From Actinopolyspora erythraea (lineage in GTDB: Bacteria; Actinomycetota; Actinomycetes; Mycobacteriales; Pseudonocardiaceae), in NCBI RefSeq assembly GCF_002263515.1, contig NZ_CP022752.1, positions 3,286,001-3,350,000 on the forward strand: a DNA stretch of 64,000 bases, read 5' to 3'. Positions 62,720-64,000 of the stretch are shown piece after piece. The notes below the pieces were generated by a model. The model was not told where the DNA came from, did not search any database, and worked only from the letters and a program-made list of their open reading frames with translations. Made by a program: the position numbers and the translations under genes. The stretch's first letter is position 1. Each line of letters opens with the position of its first letter.

Positions 62720-63843
62720 GCCTTGCTCGCCTCCTTGACGCGCTCCCGGCTGAACCGGCCGAAGTTGTAGTAGGCCGCGCAGGCTCCCTCCGGGGAGACC
62801 ATGCAGGTCCCGATCGGGGTCTCCGGGGTGCAGGCGGTGCCGAAGACCTTGCACTCCCAGGGCTTGAGCACCCCCTTGAGCACCTCGCCGCACTGGCAGG
62901 CCTTGGGGTCTGCGACGCGCACGCCGGGCAGTTCGAACCGACGTTCGGCGTCGAAGTCGGCGAACTCCTCGCGTATCCGGGTGGCCGAGTGCGAGATGAA
63001 GCCCAGCCCGCGCCACTCGAAGTAGGGCCGCAGTTCCATCGTCCGGCTGATGGCGTCCAGCGCCACCTCGTTGCCGTTCCACGGCACGACCCGCGAGTAC
63101 TGGTTCTCCACTTCGGAGCGTCCCTCGGACAGCTGCAGCATCAGCATGTAGATCGACTGCAGGATGTCCAGCGGTTCGAAACCCGCCACCACCAGTGGTT
63201 TCCGGTAGTCGCGGGCGATGAACCCGTAGGGCTTGCAGCCGATCACCGTGGAGACGTGGCCGGGTCCGATGAAGCCGTCCAGCCGCAGGTCCGGCGAGTC
63301 GAGAATGGCCTTGATCGCCGGGATGACCGTGACGTGGTTGCAGAAGACCGAGAAGTTCTCCAACCCTTCTTCCCTGGCGCGCAGCAGCGTCATCGCCGTG
63401 GACGGAGCGGTGGTCTCGAACCCGATGGCCATGAAGACCACGTGCTGCTCGGGGGTCTGCCGCGCCAGTTTGAGCGCGTCCAGCGGAGAGTAGACCATCC
63501 GGATGTTGGTGCCCTCGGCGTTGGAGTCGAAGAACGAGCCGTTGCTGCCGGGGACCCGCATCATGTCGCCGAAGGAGGTCATCAGCACCCCCGGCTGCCT
63601 GGCGATGTGGATGGAGTCGTCCACCCTGCCCATCGGGATGACGCAGACCGGGCAGCCGGGCCCGTGGATCAGCGAGATGTTCTCCGGGAGGTAGTCCTCC
63701 AGACCGTGCTTATAGATGGTGTGGGTGTGCCCGCCGCACACCTCCATGAACTTGTACTGCCTGCCCGGCTCGCACAGTTCGGTTATCTTGGCCGACAGCG
63801 CACGCGCCTTGTCCGCGTCGCGGTACTCGTCGACGAACTTCAT
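62716..63843 (-). CDS. hypD: hydrogenase maturation protein HypD
   Basis: HypD, 375 residues, Fe-S protein that with HypC assembles the Fe(CN)2CO group. Motifs: MEVCGGHTHTIYKHGLEDYL near 35, IHGPGCPVCVIPMG near 62 (redox Cys pair), FETTAPSTAMTLL near 145, NHVTVIPAIKAIL near 170, and the C-terminal cluster Cys in ADPKACQCGEVLKG, WECKVFGTACTPETPIGTC and EGACAAYYNFGRF. ATG at 63843 has GGAGGTGCC just upstream. hypC is not seen in the window and would lie beyond 64000. Confidence 0.96.
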   Translation of the reverse strand: MKFVDEYRDADKARALSAKITELCEPGRQYKFMEVCGGHTHTIYKHGLEDYLPENISLIHGPGCPVCVIPMGRVDDSIHIARQPGVLMTSFGDMMRVPGSNGSFFDSNAEGTNIRMVYSPLDALKLARQTPEQHVVFMAIGFETTAPSTAMTLLRAREEGLENFSVFCNHVTVIPAIKAILDSPDLRLDGFIGPGHVSTVIGCKPYGFIARDYRKPLVVAGFEPLDILQSIYMLMLQLSEGRSEVENQYSRVVPWNGNEVALDAISRTMELRPYFEWRGLGFISHSATRIREEFADFDAERRFELPGVRVADPKACQCGEVLKGVLKPWECKVFGTACTPETPIGTCMVSPEGACAAYYNFGRFSRERVKEASKA

Positions 63844-64000
63844 GGCACCTCCTCCGCAACCTTCCGAGTGAGAATCCGACTGAACGAAAACCGCTCGGAA
63901 ACGAACCGCCCCGAACGATAATCCAGCGGATCAAAACAGTTTTCACATCACCGGATAGACCAACTCGGCGAATTCTTCCCAACAACCACGGACACGCCCG
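63844..64000. promoter_or_regulatory. upstream region of hypD
   Basis: 157 bp without a gene. It contains AAAAC-A-GTTTT (63933-63943), a perfect 11-bp palindrome in an AT-richer stretch, which could be a regulator site for hypDEAB. No start or end of hypC is recognised in it. Confidence 0.35.

Noticed and set aside
63844..64000. hypC start or end beside hypD
   Set aside because: No short frame with the MC-(L/V)-(A/G)-(I/V)-P start motif is present; hypC must lie outside the window or elsewhere.

Overview
The window is very GC-rich DNA with the gene content of an actinomycete, most likely of the Pseudonocardiales (an Actinopolyspora- or Saccharopolyspora-like organism; the genus is inference). 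Pointers are an actinobacterial OpcA, an MptB-type mannosyltransferase, a PptT/PptH pair, a SufR-led suf operon, an acVLRF1 protein, SCO6745-type and DUF397/XRE-DUF5753 genes, type VII (ESX) secretion substrates with EspG, many GTG/TTG starts, and many starts only 6-9 nt behind a TANNNT -10 box (leaderless mRNAs). No rRNA, tRNA, CRISPR array, insertion sequence or replication origin was seen.

Layout. 1-4.4 kb: the 5' part of a peptide-binding lipid-transport-type ABC substrate-binding protein gene, a DppA-type D-aminopeptidase, an Imm1-like orphan and a SIS-domain protein. 4.6-10.8 kb (minus strand): enoyl-CoA hydratase/isomerase, small HTH protein, ABC-F ATPase, acVLRF1 peptidyl-tRNA hydrolase and a dGTPase-like HD protein. 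10.8-14.3 kb (plus): lycopene cyclase, an EAL-GGDEF protein and a small membrane protein. 14.5-21.2 kb (minus): the Fe-S assembly operon sufR-B-D-C-S-U-T. 21.3-27.0 kb (plus): mptB, an ABC exporter pair, an SCO6745-like protein and ctaA. 27.0-34.3 kb: regulators, an accessory gene with an apparent frameshift, ATP-grasp, quinone reductase, truncated globin, DedA and a membrane protein. 34.8-43.2 kb (plus): tkt-tal and pgi-zwf-opcA-pgl, i.e. the pentose phosphate pathway with both of its branches. 43.4-46.3 kb (minus): VOC protein, rraA, pptT-pptH. 46.3-48.8 kb: hypF. 48.9-59.6 kb: an accessory block of ESX substrates, their EspG chaperone, lipoproteins and an XRE/DUF397 module. 59.8-63.8 kb (minus): hypD-E-A-B for [NiFe]-hydrogenase maturation.

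From echA to pgl the order closely parallels Mycobacterium tuberculosis Rv1473A-Rv1472 and Rv1466-Rv1445c (from memory), so the backbone is ancestral, while the Imm1 gene, the 27.5-29.3 kb segment and the 49-59.6 kb ESX block look like variable insertions. The ESX block separates hypF from the other hyp genes.

The most unusual signal is a family of three ~100-nt intergenic elements (23090-23189, 44528-44630, 61385-61488) that share conserved ends and can fold into the same long two-part stem, with compensating base changes. Two of them end exactly 55 nt before a start codon on the same strand. They do not match any riboswitch class I know; a REP/MITE-type palindromic repeat is the main alternative.
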